From Bacteroidota bacterium (GTDB lineage Bacteria > Bacteroidota > Bacteroidia > Bacteroidales > UBA7960): a stretch of DNA of 53,845 bases. The first letter of the stretch is position 1. Each line of letters opens with the position of its first letter. Shown piece after piece: positions 52,649 through 53,845 of the stretch. The stretch is taken from positions 1-53,845 of the forward strand of contig JAGXRQ010000097.1 of NCBI GenBank assembly GCA_018335675.1, written 5' to 3'. A model generated the notes under the pieces. The model worked only from the letters and a program-made list of their open reading frames with translations, did not search any database and was not told where the DNA came from. Position numbers and translations under genes: made by a program.

Positions 52649-53656
52649 TTGAACAACACTGTTTCCATAATTATCCCAAACTTCAATGAGGAGTTTTATT
52701 TGAAAGACTGCATTATGTCGTTGCTTTCGAATGGTTTTTCTGCAGATAATCTTGAAATCCTTGTTATTGATGGAGGAAGTAAAGATAATTCACGTAAGAT
52801 AGTTTCAGATATTCAACAAAATTATAAGCAGGTAAAGTGGTTAGAAAATCCCAAGAAATTCACACCCTATGCATTGAATATAGGTATCAAGGAAGCTTCG
52901 GGAGAGTATATTCTTATAGCAAGCGCCCATTCTCAATTTTCGCCAAACTATATTTCGGAGCTGATGCGAAATATGCAAGAATTAGATGCTGATGTTGTTG
53001 GTGGTGTTATGGAAACAAAAATCAAAAACACTAATTCAACGTCTGTTGCAATTAAAACAGTGTTGTCAAATAAATTTGGAGTTGGTAATTCAATGTTCAG
53101 GATAGGCACTGATAAACCTACACAAGTTGATACTGTTCCATTTGGTTTATATAAAACAAATCTCTTGCGCTCAATTAATGGCTACAGGGAAGACCTAATA
53201 AGGAATCATGATATTGAAATGTCGAAAAGGCTATTAGCAAGAGGAGCAAAGATCTATTTGATTCCTGATGCGAAATGCACTTATTTCGCTAGAGAAACTT
53301 TTGGAAAACTTGCAAAAAACAATTACAACAACGGAAAATGGATTTTACTAACGGTTTATCTTACTAAAAACATATCATCATTAAGCATAAGGCACTTTGT
53401 TCCGCTAATGTTTATTTTCTCATTGTTTTTGCCACTTATTGCATCAGTATTTTTCTGGCCGCTAGCAGGTATTTCGGTTATTAGTATATTGGCCTATTTG
53501 CTTATGATTTCATTGATAGTTATAAAAATTATAAAGACAACACCTACAACATACTTGAAATTGGTAAAAGCTTTTTTCGTTTTACACTTTTCTTATGGAA
53601 TTGGTTCGATAGTGGGATTGTTTAAGTTTTATAAATTCCTAAATTCAAGTAATTAA
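52649..53656 (+). CDS. Family 2 glycosyltransferase, ExoA-like
   Basis: Glycosyltransferase of 335 residues. GT-A domain at the N-terminus with IIIPNFNEEFYLKDCI, VIDGGSKDNSRK, and the ExoA-type core (GGVMETKIKN, FGVGNSMFRIG, VDTVPFGLYKTNLL, NHDIEMSKRLL); two or three C-terminal transmembrane helices (about 245-325). The start is TTG 52649; there is no nearby ATG. The metal-site position usually DAH in ExoA relatives reads SAH (92-94), a possible loss of one Asp. It closes the polysaccharide gene set, just before an insertion sequence. Confidence 0.88.
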   Translation: MNNTVSIIIPNFNEEFYLKDCIMSLLSNGFSADNLEILVIDGGSKDNSRKIVSDIQQNYKQVKWLENPKKFTPYALNIGIKEASGEYILIASAHSQFSPNYISELMRNMQELDADVVGGVMETKIKNTNSTSVAIKTVLSNKFGVGNSMFRIGTDKPTQVDTVPFGLYKTNLLRSINGYREDLIRNHDIEMSKRLLARGAKIYLIPDAKCTYFARETFGKLAKNNYNNGKWILLTVYLTKNISSLSIRHFVPLMFIFSLFLPLIASVFFWPLAGISVISILAYLLMISLIVIKIIKTTPTTYLKLVKAFFVLHFSYGIGSIVGLFKFYKFLNSSN

Positions 53657-53657
53657 T

Positions 53658-53779
53658 GCAACTTTTTACGAGGATATAAAGTAAATAATATTTTTCAAGA
53701 CAAAGGAGAAAGAAATTATCTTTCCCCTTGTCCTGATGGATAAAGTTTAAATTGGCTTTCCTCGTCAAAAAAAAGTTGC
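53658..53779 (+). mobile_element. Probable left end of an IS30-family element
   Basis: An imperfect inverted repeat brackets the spacer before the transposase: left arm GCAACTTTTTACGAGGA (53658-53674) and right arm TCCTCGT, then AAAAAGTTGC with four extra bases (53759-53779). Between them lies a strong hairpin (53699-53732, GACAAAGG arm with CTTTCCCC arm). The left arm starts two bases after the glycosyltransferase stop. Which repeat is the true terminal one cannot be told without the other end. Confidence 0.5.
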
Positions 53780-53782
53780 AAA

Positions 53783-53845
53783 ATGAAACATTTAACCAGA
53801 GAACAAAGGTACACAATTTCTGAAATGAGAAGTAGTGGATACAAA
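53783..53845 (+). CDS. IS30-family transposase (N-terminus only)
   Basis: The first 21 codons at the window edge read MKHLTREQRYTISEMRSSGY and K, the opening of the helix-turn-helix of IS30-family transposases, which typically start MKHLTxEQRYxI. The DDE domain lies outside the window. The fragment supports the family but not the integrity of the element. Confidence 0.85.
   Translation, partial: MKHLTREQRYTISEMRSSGYK

Overview
The window reads as a chromosomal segment of an AT-rich member of the Bacteroidetes (class Bacteroidia or a near relative), probably an environmental anaerobe. The signs are SusC/SusD outer-membrane import genes, a type IX secretion (T9SS) sorting domain, many lipoproteins, DUF4831, DUF5063 and DUF5916 proteins, ribosomal protein bTHX, and promoters of the Bacteroidetes type (TTTG, 18-19 bp spacer, TAnnTTTG). 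No rRNA, tRNA or CRISPR array was seen. Both window ends are insertion-sequence fragments: an IS3-type end at the left that has cut a sensor kinase in two, and the start of an IS30-type transposase at the right.

Layout. 1-2012: IS3 end and truncated kinase. 2324-13600: a SusC/SusD pair, a PKD lipoprotein, an exported cyanophycinase, a YfcC-type transporter and, convergent with them, a 1118-residue cyanophycinase-family protein with a T9SS tail. I read this as a locus for using cyanophycin or a related Asp-Arg polymer. 13792-22031: a DUF5916 protein, a beta-lactamase-fold serine hydrolase and a large TonB-dependent receptor. 22342-28149: an Rrf2-led nitrosative-stress gene set (ferredoxin, hybrid cluster protein hcp, BFD ferredoxin, cupin, DUF438/hemerythrin/PAS, DUF1858/DUF2249). 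28381-30277: thiamine-binding protein and two unknown lipoproteins. 30286-35877: SDR, DUF4831, cyanophycin synthetase cphA and dipeptidase pepE. 36030-43285: housekeeping genes (GroES-like, DUF5063, beta-helix lipoprotein, TPR, ribH, fmt, HU, ureohydrolase, trmH, bTHX). 43338-46106: a two-gene murD-murL unit. 46217-48220: yqgE, an unknown periplasmic protein and aroK. 48377-53656: surface polysaccharide genes (flippase, two polymerase or ligase-like membrane proteins, glycosyltransferase).

How the parts may fit. The window holds three peptidase S51 proteins (lipoprotein cyanophycinase, T9SS cyanophycinase, cytosolic PepE) and a cyanophycin synthetase. The cell may both scavenge the polymer outside and make it inside, with YfcC moving a released amino acid. 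This is inference from gene content. The murD-murL pair points to the peptidoglycan route in which L-Glu is added and then epimerised on the nucleotide precursor.

Non-coding features. Several unrelated intergenic tandem arrays with an exact or near-exact 7-bp period recur through the window. There are also palindromic REP-like units inside the hcp region, several clear intrinsic terminators (one buried in the coding sequence of the opposing gene), and a small set of promoters with both Bacteroidetes boxes.
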